Below, piece by piece: positions 1 to 12,768 of a DNA stretch of 64,000 nucleotides (positions are counted from its first letter, which is position 1; every line of letters begins with the position of its first letter). Location: positions 166,656,001 through 166,720,000 of the forward strand of contig JBITNC010000001.1 of the NCBI GenBank assembly GCA_050084985.1, read 5' to 3'. The translations under genes were made by a program, and so were the position numbers. The notes beneath the pieces were generated by a model. It had not been told where the DNA came from. It ran no database searches and saw nothing but the letters and a program-made list of their open reading frames with translations. This DNA comes from Nageia nagi (taxonomy: Eukaryota > Pinophyta).

Positions 1-630
1 ATTTAGTGGCTTGGTAGACTTCATGTATAGATATAAGTTTTGGAGGTCTAGGCATAAGATGCCTAAGAATAATAAACAAAGCACTATTAGCAAAATTTAT
101 CTAGAGGTATTATAATTACTCCAACTCGCTATAGATTAAATCCATTAGATCTAAATACTTAGATAATCATGACCTTGTAAACATCTTCATAATATTTTTT
201 TTTTACTTTTTATTCATTAATATGGAATGGTTAGAAAAAGCTACATGCTTACTTATTATGATTCCTAAAATGGGATGTAGGATAAGGTAGTAAGATCCAC
301 ACACCTCATCCTCTTTCACTTTAGGTCAATTTAGAAGCATTCAACCTATCCTATGAAATTTGTGGGGGAACTATTTTGATAAATACTATGAATGGATAAA
401 CAAATATGGGAGATATTCCCATCTAGAAAAGCATGAAGAAGGTGATTCATAGTCATAAAGAGTAATAAAAGGCTTTGAAACCACTATTATTCTCTTTTAA
501 ATTCAATCAAGTAAGGAAGAAAATATTATTTAGGTTACTACCTCTTCTAGCAATTACATAGTTAAATAAACATATAATGTACTTTCAGAACTTGTATCCA
601 CTTCTTAGATCCCTTATTTATGGCAATAAA
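1..630. other. Left flank, no recognisable gene
   Basis: AT-rich sequence with no long reading frame or motif that I recognise. It ends at the left edge of the first LTR element, where the last five bases (ATAAA, 626-630) form a one-mismatch target-site duplication with ATGAA after that element. Confidence 0.5.
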
Positions 631-1412
631 TGTTTACAAATATTTTAAGCATGCCAATAAATAAATAATTACAAAACCCAAAATACTTGTTTTGAGCTAT
701 GGATAGTAGTTTATACCATACAGATAAATAGATGAAGAAGATAACCACTTAGAATTAGGATAAATATACCAATCAAGAACTATAATTTGTATACTTACCT
801 TACAAAGAGTACCTAACACCGAAGAATGATGATATGTGGATGATAGAGAAATCCTACTCCAAAAGCTATAACCTAAAATGCAACAAAAAAAGGATCGCAA
901 GTGGTCTATATGTTGTATAGGAGGAGCATCGATGGTGTATTTGGCATGAATAAGGAGCGTCAATGGCCTTCATTAGAGTGCTATTTGCTTTCAAATCAAG
1001 TCAATAATTTGCATATAAATGTTTTGATCAGCAATATGATATCTAGATAAATCATTAATGTCAGAATAATTTGCATAAGGAAGTACATAAACCATAACCT
1101 TGAATGGAAGCATCAAAAGACACCTAAAGGATTGCTACCACCAAGACCAGATATGGGATCATGTATCTCCTTGATGTGGACTTGCTATTAGATCCCTATT
1201 TATATACATAATAATATGACCTACTCCTTAGGTTAGCATGCACCTACATAAATAGGGTTATTCCACAATACATAACGATATTCAAGATAATTATTGATAT
1301 TATGATTATATTCAAGATAAATATTGATATCATTAAATTAAATATTCTAGGTGTGTATTAGTGTAAGCAAATGTATTTATTTAAATGCATAAATAAATTT
1401 TATGTGATAACA
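631..1412 (-). repeat. 3' LTR of G1
   Basis: A 782-bp repeat matching 7,333-8,114 from end to end with scattered substitutions. It starts TG and ends CA. The adjoining internal sequence on the minus strand is the polypurine-like tract, so this is the 3' LTR of a minus-strand element. Confidence 0.88.
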
Positions 1413-1650
1413 AATGCCCCACTTTGGATGAGAAATTGATATCACTAGGTGCATTGAGATTTTTAATTCAAAGTATTAATCAAGATGTCATAGCAATGAA
1501 GTATTAATAGGCATTGATAAGCATAATACTAACACTAATCAATCTGAATTCCAACAAAGATTGTAATATAGCAAAACTTGTAAAAGCTAGATATGGGTTG
1601 AGGAAACTCCCTGTGGTGATGTTTCTCAATATGCCCCTTGTCATGACACT

Positions 1651-1730
1651 AACAACACATGATAACACATGACCACACAAGACAACATGTGACCACACAT
1701 GACAACACATGACCACACATGAAAACATAA
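1651..1730. repeat. CACATGAC short tandem repeat
   Basis: Imperfect tandem copies of a unit such as ACACATGACCACACATGACA in the 3' untranslated part of G1. It produces a spurious Cys/His/Val-rich reading frame on the minus strand that I do not treat as a gene. Confidence 0.7.
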
Positions 1731-1754
1731 GTGAATAGCATATTGTAGTAGAAT

Positions 1755-1949
1755 GGGAGCTCAACTCCATGCCAAGAGGCATGATATGATGATGAGAGCT
1801 GAAACTCTGCACCAAGAGGCATAATATGATGACAAGAGCTAAAACTCTACACCAAGAGGCATAATATGATGATGGGAGCTAAAAATCTATGCTAAAAGGA
1901 ATAATATGATGATGAGAGCTGAAACTCTATGCCAAGAGGCATATTAGCA
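1755..1949. repeat. 40-bp tandem repeat upstream of antisense gene
   Basis: Nearly five copies of a 40-bp unit containing GAGCTGAAACTCT, CCAAGAGGCAT and ATATGATGA. Two further partial copies lie at 4,769-4,850, on the other side of the antisense gene. It lies about 300 bp upstream of that gene's TATA-like box, so it may have been a promoter-proximal or element-specific repeat. Confidence 0.75.
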
Positions 1950-2250
1950 AAATACAATCCAAGATATAGCCACATAGATAATCCTCCATCATGTCCAGAA
2001 AATCAGGATGTTCAATATGACAAAATAAGGAACACGAGTAGTCTATTTTGATATAAGCACACCATCGATGATCCTCAAAGCATGATAGAAGAAGACCACG
2101 AGTGATCCTTTTCTTAAGGAATTTTTAAAAACTAAAACACCTAAACAATGGCATATTTCTTGCTAATTTTGATTGACTATTTTGTTTATCTATTTGTAAT
2201 TCATAAGTACATAAATCGAGAATATATAGGGATATGTGCCCTTGAAATCT

Positions 2251-2258
2251 TATAAAAG
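2251..2258 (+). promoter_or_regulatory. TATA box of the antisense gene
   Basis: A TATAAAAG box on the plus strand inside G1, about 80 bp before a good splice-donor sequence (AAGGTGAGTG near 2,335) and upstream of the plant-mobile-domain reading frame. It is on the strand opposite to gag, so it would serve the antisense gene and not the retrotransposon. Assigned from motif and position only. Confidence 0.5.
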
Positions 2259-2916
2259 AGGGTTAACCCCCCTTTGATTATCACTTGCTTGTATTTTTAG
2301 AGTGGAGAATGCTTAGGATTTTTGAGAACCTATAAGGTGAGTGCTTGTTCTTGATTCTGCTACTATTAACTTGTGATTTACTTTTGCTTCTCTTTTTCAC
2401 ATCTCCTTATCATGGCTTTACCAATTACACACTAAGAGGGACATAGACCTACTCTAGTGAAGAACTCTCCTATTGGTCATCAGGTAAATTATCTTCACCT
2501 ATCTTTCTTTGGTGCATTCTTGATTTTTTTCTGTGTGTTTTCTCTTTACATAGTTTTCCTATAAGTTCAGTATCCTGTTCCTAGGGTTTTACCCAATAGA
2601 ATACCTTTGCTTTTATTTTTGTCTTTTAGCATTATTTTTCATCTTTTTGCATCTATAATTAGGTTATTATTTTTCGTACAACCCTGATCATGAATTTTTA
2701 TCAATTTTTTGTATGGGAAGAGGGCTGCTGGTGGTCCCTTCTACCTTAGTTTGGACTGTGGGTGGTCCTCTTTTACTATTCTACAAAACTTAGAAATGCA
2801 TTAATAACAGAAACTAATATCACTTTTTGTGTGTTTTGTATTGAGATCATAATTATTATATGTAGGCTTTCAAAAAGAGTACTACATTTATGGTTGCTCA
2901 ATAATGGCCCTAGTCA

Positions 2917-4645
2917 GATGAAAGCTGGAGCACACTCAAGTCTATTTCCTTGAGCTATCTGGCCTTTACCGATTACATCTATCATGATTGAGATATGTTG
3001 ATAGCTTTGATGGAGAGGTGGGATCCTAATTCCAACACCTTTCACTTATCTATAGGGGAGATTACAGTGACTCTTGAGGATATCTATAATATCACTAGGC
3101 TACCTATTAGAGGTAAGCTAGTGAACATGATCCCCATTCTAAGCATGGAATGAGTAGAGGAGTGGGCTATGTGGCTCATAGGCTCAGATGAGGTGAACCA
3201 AAGGAAGAGGGGAGTTTCCTTAATGAGACATGTGATGGAGGATCCTATAGCATGGGATGATCTACAACTAAGGCTCCTTATTGCTTACCTACTATATGAT
3301 ATTATCTACCTAGATAAAAGCAGGAGACATTCCTCATGGGGATGGTGCCTATAATCATGGACATTGTCTAACATGAGCAACAATATGCATGGTGCCCAAC
3401 TATTTTGGCATATTTATACCATGATTTGCATGCATTTATTGATGTGGTGAGAGGGGGGAGATAAGTGGCTCATTCCATGATACTACATGTATGGGCCTAT
3501 GATCATATAAGCATCTCTAGACTAGCCTCTCTACCATAAGATATACTCAATGACATGCCCACATGATAGTGGTGGGTGACTACAAATGGTCCTAACTTTA
3601 TTAACATCAACCTAGAGGGATGAAGGATATAATTTGACACACTCAAGGAGTCACAAATGCACTAGAATCCATATAGATATGCCCTAGAGTGGATCAAGGA
3701 CATGCATGAGCTAGCCTGGATGAGACGCTCAACATACATCCAGAAACATAAGGTGTTGGTTAAGCCATATAGACTAGAGAGGGTTCTTTAATAGTTAAGA
3801 ATATAGCAAGGGATACTAGATGATTATAGGATAGTAGTATGCTACTATCATAGTAGGGATCTACTAGAGGACTATGATCCAATGCCAGATTGGGATTCTA
3901 AGCAGACATCCCTAGCGAGGAATCAGATGTTGAGGATGACCTAGAAATATATGGTCTTGAGCATACTGAAGACTACATGGACTAGTGGTGGGGACATGCT
4001 CCTCACCACCTAGGCATACATGAGGTAGACCAACCCAAGGATGATGGAGATGCATCCAACATAGAGGAGGCATCGATAGGATGGAGCATAGGGTACACAA
4101 TCAAGATGGGGCTCACATAACATAGATGACATACATGATAAGATATTAGATGCTAGTCATGATGATAATGAGGAGATTGACCCAGACTAGGATGAGTATG
4201 AGCCCAACATAGAGAGAGACATGAATGTGTTCGAAGATGAGGATGATGATGATGGTATCTATTCTTTTTATCTTAAATATATATTTTTATTTTTATTGTA
4301 AAATGCATGCAATAGTGATATATGATTTATATGCAAATGATGAGGATATTGAACCAAACATGGCCCAAGATTAGAGATCTGTATGGATAGCTATGATATA
4401 GAGGAGGATACTATACCACCCTAGGAGACTATACCACCCTATACCAAGATCAATAAAAAGCCAATGCATGGATCCAAGACCTTTACAAGAAACTGCACAA
4501 GGTCAAGAGACAAGCAGGGGAGGAAAAATTAAGGGTCAAAAAATACAAGGCTAGGTGCGAGGGTAGTGGCTCTAGCAAGGCTACTAGTTCTAGCAGGGCT
4601 ACTAGTTCTAGCATAAGGGGAGGAGGTCCTTCTAGGAGACTATAG
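2917..4645 (+). pseudogene. Plant mobile domain gene carried antisense in G1
   Basis: Conceptual translation gives a recognisable plant mobile domain (PMD, aminotransferase-like) protein. One frame from 2,917 reads YLAFTDYIYHD, LIALMERWDPNSNTFHLSIG and ITVTLEDIYNITRLPIRGKL, the hallmark start of the domain. Later frames give ILAYLYHDLHAFIDVVRGG, HVWAYDHISISRLASLP and VLVKPYRLERVL, its central and C-terminal blocks. An acidic stretch follows, then a Lys/Arg-rich, coiled-coil-like segment and a Ser-rich tail ending at the stop at 4,643. Several stops replace expected Gln or Trp codons and at least one frameshift occurs near 3,350, so it is dead. Upstream are a TATA box (2,251), donor-like sites near 2,335 and 2,485, and a short ATG exon candidate at 2,412. 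PMD proteins occur as host silencing factors and inside plant transposons; its role here is unknown. Confidence 0.72.
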
Positions 4646-4768
4646 CTTTTATGTACATGATTAAATCTTAGCATGCTAAGATTTTGTAAAATGATTGACC
4701 TTTTTATAATATATAAAAGATAACTTTTATTTATTTTACATTATTGTTTGTGACATGTATTTTATGAT

Positions 4769-4850
4769 AATATGAGAGCTAAAACTCTTTTCCAAGATGC
4801 CTAAAAAGATATAATGATCTAAGAGCTAAAACTCCATGCCAAGGGGCATT
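4769..4850. repeat. Two partial copies of the 40-bp repeat downstream of antisense gene
   Basis: Two copies of the unit seen at 1,755-1,949 (AGAGCTAAAACTC followed by CCAAG-GCAT). With the upstream array it brackets the antisense gene. Confidence 0.6.
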
Positions 4851-5039
4851 CACTAAATTTTTAGTTGGACCAAATCTAACTATGAAAGAGGATCATGGGT
4901 GGTCCATTCTTGACAAAAATGGAGCACCAATGCTTCTGATATGACATTAAAATGATCCCCCATTTTTTCCATCATGACATTGATCAATTCATCTATCCTA
5001 CTATCAGTTCTGTTAGTGTTAGTATGATTATGCATGTTT

Positions 5040-7295
5040 ACCAAATGACATAACCAGAGGGCCTTGTGCCCCCACTGGTGCTAGCTTCATTTTGATGTTT
5101 TCCTTATTGTGGTCTTGTGATAAATGACTTTTTCATCATATTACCTTATGTATACAATATTGTTGTGTTATGTTGTGGCATGGTGTTCTTGTAAATCCCC
5201 AATTTCTCATTATCCACATGTATAAGAGCCTTTTTCTTATCTTCCTATTTTTTGAATGATATTGCTTTTTTATCTATCAAGTCTTGGACAACATCTTTAA
5301 ATCTTTTACATTCACATGCTTTGTGTCCATGAATTCTATGATACCCATAAAATCCACCTATAGTTTTAATGACCTTTTGACTCATGGGTGGTAATTGGAT
5401 CAAACCCTTTTAAAGTAATGATTGTAACAACTCATCATGATCTTCTGTAATTTTAGTGTATACTCTAGGATTTTTATTCTTAGATGGACAAGATATTTCT
5501 TTTGCCATTGTAACTATTGCTATCATTTTCATAGTTGATAGTTTCTTTTCTTCTCTTTTAAGTTTCCAATAACTGATTTTTACTAGGTGCTTCTCTTTTT
5601 GAATCATGGACATAATCATCTTAGAGAGAGGTTGCTCTAAATAGTTGAAGAATTATAATATCTTCTCATCTCTAAGAGATTTGATTAACATATGCTTTAC
5701 CTCTTTTTCATTTAAATTTATGAATGTGGTTATTTTCTTCCATGTTTTCACAAATTCCTCAAATGATTGATTCTCACCTTATCTCATTCTTGCTAAATTG
5801 ATAAGGGTTGGTTTTCTTTTATATTATGTTGATATTGATTTATGAATTCTCATTTTAATTACTCATAGTTAGTGATACTTTGATTTTCCAAACTATAGAA
5901 CCATTTAGAAGAATCTTTCCCTAAACTAAGTTGAAATAATATTGATAATATATCTTCATCATGTTGATGACTACAAGTTTCTTCTTCAAAAATTATGATA
6001 TGTATCCTTGGATCACTAATGCCATCATATTTGCAAAAATATTTGTCTTCCCCTTTCCATGTTTTTCCTTTTATTTTCACACACATGGGGTGCCTTTTGT
6101 TTAATTGTTCACCTTCTTTTTCTTTATTTAATAGTGTTAACCTCTTTAATTGTTAATCCATTTCTTTTAATTGTGCCATCCTTTTCTCCAATTTTCATTT
6201 TTCATTTCACCTAGTTTCATTGTTTTTGTTTTTCTCTAGGGGATCAGGTTTCTCAATTTCTTTTTCATTCTCATATTCAGGTGTCTCAGGAGTAAATATC
6301 CCATTTTGATCTATCCATTCTTGAATTAGTTGATTATCCAAATCTCTTATGATTACCTATCTTACACATATTTGAGCTTTTTGATAAGATTGTGTGCTTA
6401 TTATTTTCCTTACTTCTATCTCTTTAATTTCTTTTTCTCTATCCGACAAGTAAGGGTAGGCATTGATAAGTCCTTGTGCTACAAGATTGATTTCAAATTT
6501 TATTTCTAATTCCTTATATAACTCATCATCAAATTCAACCATATCATCATCTGAATGCTCATAATTAGCTTCTTTTAATGTTATTGATTCATGACCTTTT
6601 AAATTTTTTACAAGTGTTAAGGATAACATAGATTGATGAAAGTTTAACTTAGATATGAAAGGGCAAAGCATACAAAAATTGACATGGTTTTCTATAGGAA
6701 AAATGGGCCATGGGAAATCCATTTCAACAAGATTTAGACCATGTATGGTCCTACTTTGACTTGTTAAGGTGAACAATAAGAGGGTTGGCTTAGCCAACAG
6801 TATCCTAAAAGGTGACCTAGAACTATTTTCGATCAAAAATTCAAATATGATATGAAATGAATGAGGTATGATAAGATATTTAGTAAACTTATAGAATACC
6901 CTAGGGAGCTTTATAAATCCTTGCACTAACCTTAATTTATCTTCTGTTAGGTTTAGATTATTAGATTTTTTAGATTGATAAAGGATTAATTAACATTCAT
7001 TTTCAAAAGGTTGGATTATTCCTTCTTTAGGGCTCTCATTGTCTTATGAGTCCCCATGATAAGATTCATCATCTATTATATTTATGCTTATTTTACTAGG
7101 GTCATCATTGTCTTTGAAATCTCCATGATAAGATTCATCATCAGAAAAATTGGTTTTGATAGCCAAAGGGACACTATCTTTATTTAACCTATCACTTTTT
7201 CTTATTGATATTATACCTTTCCATGATTTTCTTTTTCTTTTAGTTGGTTCAAGCTATGATTGATTTAATGATAAAATATCTAATGAATTGTTCAT
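5040..7295 (-). pseudogene. Decayed gag of G1
   Basis: A long coding trace starts at the ATG at 7,295 (MNNSLDILSLNQS), about 40 bp inside the right LTR. The longest clean stretch is 6,357-6,926. The retrotransposon gag (capsid-like) domain appears at 5,860-6,090, with CKYDGISDPRIHI, SHQHDEDILSILFQLSLGK and SKWFYSLENQSITNYE. The C-terminal part has a zinc-knuckle-like YHRIHGHKACECKRFK followed by LIDKKAI near 5,280-5,340. Multiple frameshifts and stops break it. Gag would package element RNA in cytoplasmic particles. No protease or reverse transcriptase follows it before the 3' LTR, which is unusual for a Ty3/gypsy element. Confidence 0.75.
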
Positions 7296-7315
7296 ATTTT
7301 TAGAAGTTAAGATTC

Positions 7316-7332
7316 ACATCGGGTTCTCCAAA
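7316..7332 (-). promoter_or_regulatory. Putative primer-binding site of G1
   Basis: Directly inside the right LTR the minus strand reads TTTGGAGAACCCGATGTG. It occupies the same place as TGGTGAACCCAATGTG in G2b and the related site in G3. Position and conservation suggest the tRNA primer site; I cannot name the tRNA. Confidence 0.5.
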
Positions 7333-8114
7333 TGTTTACAAATATTTTGATCAGGCAAATAAATAAATAATTACAAAACCCAAAATACCTATTTTGAGCT
7401 ACGGATAGCAATTTAGACCATATAGACAAATAGATGAAGAAGATAAACACTTAAAATTAGAACAACAATACTAATCAAGAACTACAATTTGTATACTTAC
7501 CTTATGAAGTGTACTTGACACCAAAGAATGATGATATGTGGATGATAGAGAAATCCTACTCTAGAAGCTATAACTTGAAATGCAATAAAAAGAGGACCAT
7601 AGGTGGTTTATATGTTGTACATGAGGAGCACCGATGGTGTATTTGGCATGAATAAGGAGCACTGATGGCCTTCATTAGAATGCTCTTTACTTTCATATCA
7701 AGTCAATAATTTGCATATAGATTTTTCAATCAACAATATGATATCTAGATAAGTCATTAGTGTTAGAATAGCTCACATAAGGAAGTACACAAACCATAGC
7801 CTTGAATGGTGGCATCAAAAGACACCTAAAGGATTGGCACCACCAAGACCAGATATGGGATCATGTATCTCCTTGATGTGGACTTAGTATTAGATCCCTA
7901 TTTATATACATAATAATATGACCTACTCTTTAGGTCATTGTGTACCTACATAAACAGGGTTAGTCCACAATACATAACAATATTCAAGAAAATTATTGAT
8001 ATTATGATTATATTCAAGATAAACATTGATATCATTAAATTAAATATTCTAGGTGTGTATTAGTGCAAGCAAATGTATTTATTTAGATGCATAAATAAAT
8101 TTGATGTGATAACA
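7333..8114 (-). repeat. 5' LTR of G1
   Basis: Right-hand 782-bp LTR, same length as the left copy. It borders the primer-binding-like site, so it is the 5' LTR. Substitutions between the two copies are easy to find, so the insertion is old. Confidence 0.88.
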
Positions 8115-9873
8115 ATGAATATGGAAAATTTTGCTTAGTCTAAGTCTTAGTTCTTCCATTAGATAATGTTTTATGAAAAAACTTTTATTTTGATAAAAAC
8201 TCTAAAAGAGAGATTGGCTTGAAGTCTCCAACTGCATGATGTGTGGTAATACTATGGATATAAGTTCTAATTTTTTATTACATTATCCTTTGATTATGAT
8301 AATTTGGGGCTAATTATTTTATACCTTCTCTCTTTCTTGGGTTATCCTCAATACTATGGAGAATATTATAGAATCATGGATATATCTAATTTCTAGGAAG
8401 ATGCTTGTTGATAGTTAATTTGGAACCCTTTTTGGGACCAAAGTACTTTTCATATGACCCTTAGAATATTATGATCTATGTAGTGTTATTTTACATGTTA
8501 TTATCAATAAAGGTCAACTTAAGCTATAGCTTATGCATATTTCCATTTGTTTGTGCAAGGATCACGATCATTAATGCTAAGCTACAATTATGCTTTTAGG
8601 TAATCTCTTGTGCTTATAAATAGGGAAACATATATATGATATGAAATCAAGATCTTATTTGGATAGTACCATGTATATATCTCACAATCCTTTTGATTTA
8701 TTTAAACACCACCTATTTAGATTGAATCTATTAAACTTAAGAGCTATCTATTATTCATACTTAGACATAATATTCCTAGAAGAGACTATAGTGATATCAA
8801 CTCGAGACTGACTTATGACCTACATCCTTAGGAGCCCCAACACTAGTATTGCTAACAACATCTATGTTAGGTTACATGTATCATATCACTTTGAAGTCAA
8901 GGATAAGAGGTTCAATATCAAGAAATCTTTCATCTAGGAATACATTCATTGATAAGGTAAGTAAGAAGTTTATTTATATGATCCATTATCTTATAGGTTA
9001 CAAGGCATTCATTTGATTATTTATCATTCCAAGTTAGTATTATATATATCATGTATAGAAGTAGATGTATCTTAACAACACCTTCACTCATCCAATTAGG
9101 GTTGCATTTCATCATCTACATATTAGTGAACCCAACTCTTTTATTTTACAAATATTTCAATTAGGGTTTGATAAAATTATTTTAAAATGCTATGATTATT
9201 CTGAAAATTTTATTCTATTATTATACTTAGTCCTTACCATGCTTTCAATAAATAAATTATACATGTATTTAGTGAAGATACTAACATTAATTGCAGAAGG
9301 AAGAAAATTAAACTCTCTCCAAAAAGAAAGAGTGCAAGGTTGCAACTCAAGCATCAACAAGAAAGACATACAAGGAGAAATTACTCCTCACAAGGGGGAA
9401 ATGATAAAGGTATATTTAATCTAAACGGATCTACATAAGATTCCCCTAATAGAATGATGTCTTAAGGATTTCAAACTAATGAAGAATACAAATATGAAGG
9501 ATTTCAAATACTAAGGGATAAAATATTACCTAGGTGTTCTAGCTTAACTAAGGATACAAGAATAAAAAATCTACCAAACTAGTAGTAAATAAAGACACTC
9601 AAAATGATAATGAATAAAATGAAACAAATAAAATTGGTATGGGTATTGATTCATCACCAAATAAAGAGGATATTTGAAATGCTATCAATGAAAATGATGC
9701 TATCTTGATAGATGTGGTTCAAAAGAAAAATCTACAGTTATCAAGTTTTTTTTTATAAAATATTAGTGCTAAAATGAGCTTATATTATTAAAACCCTAGA
9801 AGCTGAAGAAGTCATCAAGAAAATAATGACCTATAGTGAATCACTAATACATTGAATTTAAAGATATAATAAT
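8115..9873. other. AT-rich spacer, no recognisable gene
   Basis: Contains a 119-codon open stretch at 9,065-9,424 with no recognisable domain. The part after 9,290 is Lys/Ser-rich and might be a worn gag N-terminus of the neighbouring element, but this is not supported further. Confidence 0.4.
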
Positions 9874-11705
9874 ATGAATTCTATGCAATTAATACATAAT
9901 CTTCACAAGTGTAGATCCTTGCAAGAAACTAAGACTCATTCAATGATCCAACCTTCACACTATCATATGACTAATGTTGATATTTTTCACAATGCCAACA
10001 TTATAATTCCTATAAAAGATAAGTTTGTAGTTGAGGAAATGAATAAAGAAACTTTGTAAAAATTAGAGTTCATATAAAAATAAGCTCAAGTTCTCCCTAG
10101 TATTGATGTTGATGCTCCATCAACCTTAGGAGATTTTCTTCAATAAGAACAAGATTATATATATGCCTAGGAACTACAAGGTAAAAGTGAGGATGAAAAA
10201 ATTGCTTTCGAATATGATGTTGGTATTGAATTTAAAGATAAGGAAATTAAAGAAATGTTTCATTAAGATAGAGAACCTTATTATAAGAAAATGAACTTTC
10301 TCAATGGCTAGAAAAGTGATTATTATAAGCAATTACAAATTGATTAAAAAGTATACTTTTCGAGGTCATTTATTGATAAGATGCATCAATATCATGATAA
10401 AAAGATAACAATATTATCTATAGGTAAGGGACCATTGTTTATAGATAATGATTCTCATATAGATTTGTAAGAAGAATGCAAAGAACACTTCCATCATTGT
10501 ATTACTTTAAGAATGTAACCATTCCCTAGATGGTCAAAAGAAGAAAATGATGTTAAGGTTTTCATAATTAGTAGGCATGATGATGAAGAATTGATGAGAT
10601 CATCACTTGGGGAGTTAGATAAAAAAATTTAGATCATCATACAATAAATAATAGAATGAAAATATTGTAAGGAAGGATATTTATAAATCTTTCATACTTC
10701 AGAAAGACATGTACACATGAATGATTTTTTTCAAAAGAGAAAGATGTTCTAAAATCATAAATGGATGATTTTTCCAAGAAATTTTAAGAATTTATTGTTT
10801 CACAAAATAAAGGAATTCAAAAAGAGGAATATAGAAATCCATTTTTTCTAATAATAAGAGCAATTATGGTGTATATAAAGAAGAGTTTGAAGTTTATAAA
10901 ATATGAAGGCCATGAATTGCTTGCACATCCACATTTATGAAGATGATGTTCTCATTATCACTTTAAATAAGTATTTATATTCTAATATATTTTCCATAAT
11001 ATTAAAAATAAATTACCTTAATTTCTTTAGTAAGATTTCTAATTATAGTATTCAAGGCATTGAAAAACTCAAGATATATGTTCCAAAGGATACTTGATTC
11101 TTTGAGTTGATTCAAATCAAACAAAGAGAATGGAAAATAATTAAATATTTCATGAAGTATTGGAATAAGATATTTAAAATTATTATCAGTGATGATAATC
11201 ACAAGCTTAAGGTATTCATCCAATCATTGGAATAAAAATTCAAGGTACTCTTATTTGATTATAAATTTTTTCCATCATATACTTTTCTTCACAATGTTAT
11301 AATAAAATAAAGGTTTATAATAACATGTAGAGAATTGAAAAGTGAGAAGAAGAATAAGAATCCACCCAAGATAAGTTACAAATAACACCAAGTCAAACCA
11401 TTAATTGTGGCAATGATAAATAAAGCCAAAGGAGTCAATAAGATACTTGAGAAAGAAAAAAGAAAGTTTACTTCTATCTATAATGATAGTGATGAAGTGC
11501 TTAACCACTTAATAAAGAAGAAGCTCTTAGTTTTACCCATTCCTCCAAGAAAAGATCCTATATTTGGTCCTACTACTCTATATTAGTATTTATGTAATTA
11601 TCATGGATAGAGAGACTAATTAACTAAATATTGCAAACATTTTAAGCATAAAATCGAAGACTTGATGGTTATTAGGAAGATCTCATTTCCTCATCCAAAG
11701 GAATC
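9874..11705 (+). pseudogene. Decayed gypsy-like gag remnant (G2a)
   Basis: A coding trace with many in-frame stops, mostly TAA/TAG where Gln is expected. Recognisable blocks are FEYDVGIEFKDKEIKEMF and SFIDKMHQYHDKKI near 10,200-10,430, a gag-like stretch with YFMKYWNKIFKIIISDDNH near 11,130-11,210, and LLVLPIPPRKDPIFGPT near 11,520-11,580. These lead into a zinc-knuckle-like CNYHG with YCKHFKHKIEDLM. The trace stops at 11,705, where the LTR of G2b begins, so G2b seems to have inserted into or next to it. No LTR of its own was found. Confidence 0.55.
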
Positions 11706-12389
11706 TATAGATGCTTAAAAATGATTTATTATTTATTTAAAAAATCATATTGAGGATGATATAAATATCAAAAGCAATATTACATATTTCAAGATAAAGT
11801 TGATATTACAATGCCATGTATTACATTAAATGTAGTATCATTTATCATGGTTTATATTTTGAAGTATATTGAATATAATAAAGATTATATTATTTCTATG
11901 AGTTAGCTTTCATACCTTCCTATTTCCTTGTAGGTTATAAATATGTGAGTTTAAGGTTAACATCCATATTGGATCTCTCTAATAGGTGGTTATCCCATAT
12001 ATCATACTTATGGTATCTCTAGACGTAACCTATTCGAGGATCTATTATGGTTTGAGTTTTATTACATGCTATGATTTTGAGAATAATATAATTATATAGG
12101 ATTTAATATATTGATATCATAGAACTCATATTATATCAATCATGTATGCCCTTGTGATCCAAAGAAATGGATAAAAAGGTAATGATCATTGGTTTGCATG
12201 ATTCATTATCATCATCAAGTTCATATATGATCTAATCCAATCCTCTGTGTTTCCTTTCCATACATTTAGGATTTTATTATCATAATTAGGTGCACACTTT
12301 TCATTTATATTTCTATATATTTAAATAAGTTTCATCTTAGTAGACTTATTTTATATTTATATTATTATTTACACAATTTATAGGCTACA
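11706..12389 (+). repeat. 5' LTR of G2b, same family as G3/G4
   Basis: Begins TATAGATGCTTAAAAATG, matching the start of the 42,839 LTR, and ends TATAGGCTACA directly before a primer-binding-like site, so it is a plus-strand 5' LTR. It is 684 bp, slightly shorter than the 731-744 bp relatives. The G3/G4 family is recognisable throughout, including the TAATAGGTGGTTATCCC segment. Confidence 0.75.
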
Positions 12390-12393
12390 TTTC

Positions 12394-12409
12394 TGGTGAA
12401 CCCAATGTG
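12394..12409 (+). promoter_or_regulatory. Putative primer-binding site of G2b
   Basis: TGGTGAACCCAATGTG four bases after the LTR end. The equivalent site in G3 reads TGGTGAACCCAACATT on the minus strand. Confidence 0.55.
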
Positions 12410-12768
12410 ATCCTATACACCTAGGTTACCCACCTAGGGAACCTTTTCTTTATAGAGTCATGAATCCATTCACATTAATATTTCTTCCCTTACTTGATGT
12501 TGTTAGATTAGTTTCCTACTAAAATGATAAAACTAGGGTTTGTTCTATTTATATCTTGAAGATTTCCTTCATCGAAGAACAACCTAGGGTTTTTAGAGGA
12601 AACATTCAGTTTGATTAAATTAGGAGTACTAGGATTAACCTTTATATACCTCTTGAATTTTGTGAACCTCATCCATATGATAAAATAATAATTTATGAAG
12701 AAGAATCTAAATCTATAAAATCTAGTTTTCACATGAATATCAATGGATAAACCCCTAATAAGTTTAAC

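Larger units (their letters stand above)
631..8114 (-). mobile_element. Gag-only LTR retrotransposon with antisense gene (G1)
   Basis: A complete element bounded by two 782-bp direct repeats that begin TGTTTACAAAT and end GTGATAACA. The flanks ATAAA and ATGAA look like a target-site duplication with one change. A primer-binding-like site lies inside the right LTR and a purine-rich tract (read on the minus strand, AAAGTGGGGCATT) next to the left LTR, so the element reads right to left. The internal region of about 5.9 kb holds a decayed gag (about 7,295 to 5,040). Where protease, reverse transcriptase and integrase would be expected it carries tandem repeats and a plant-mobile-domain gene on the plus strand. 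No pol motif was seen on either strand. The gag style suggests Ty3/gypsy ancestry. The element is too mutated to be active and would have needed enzymes from a relative. Confidence 0.85.

Noticed and set aside
9065-9424. 119-codon open frame as a gene
   Set aside because: No domain, no promoter or splice support and composition like the surroundings; left as part of the spacer.
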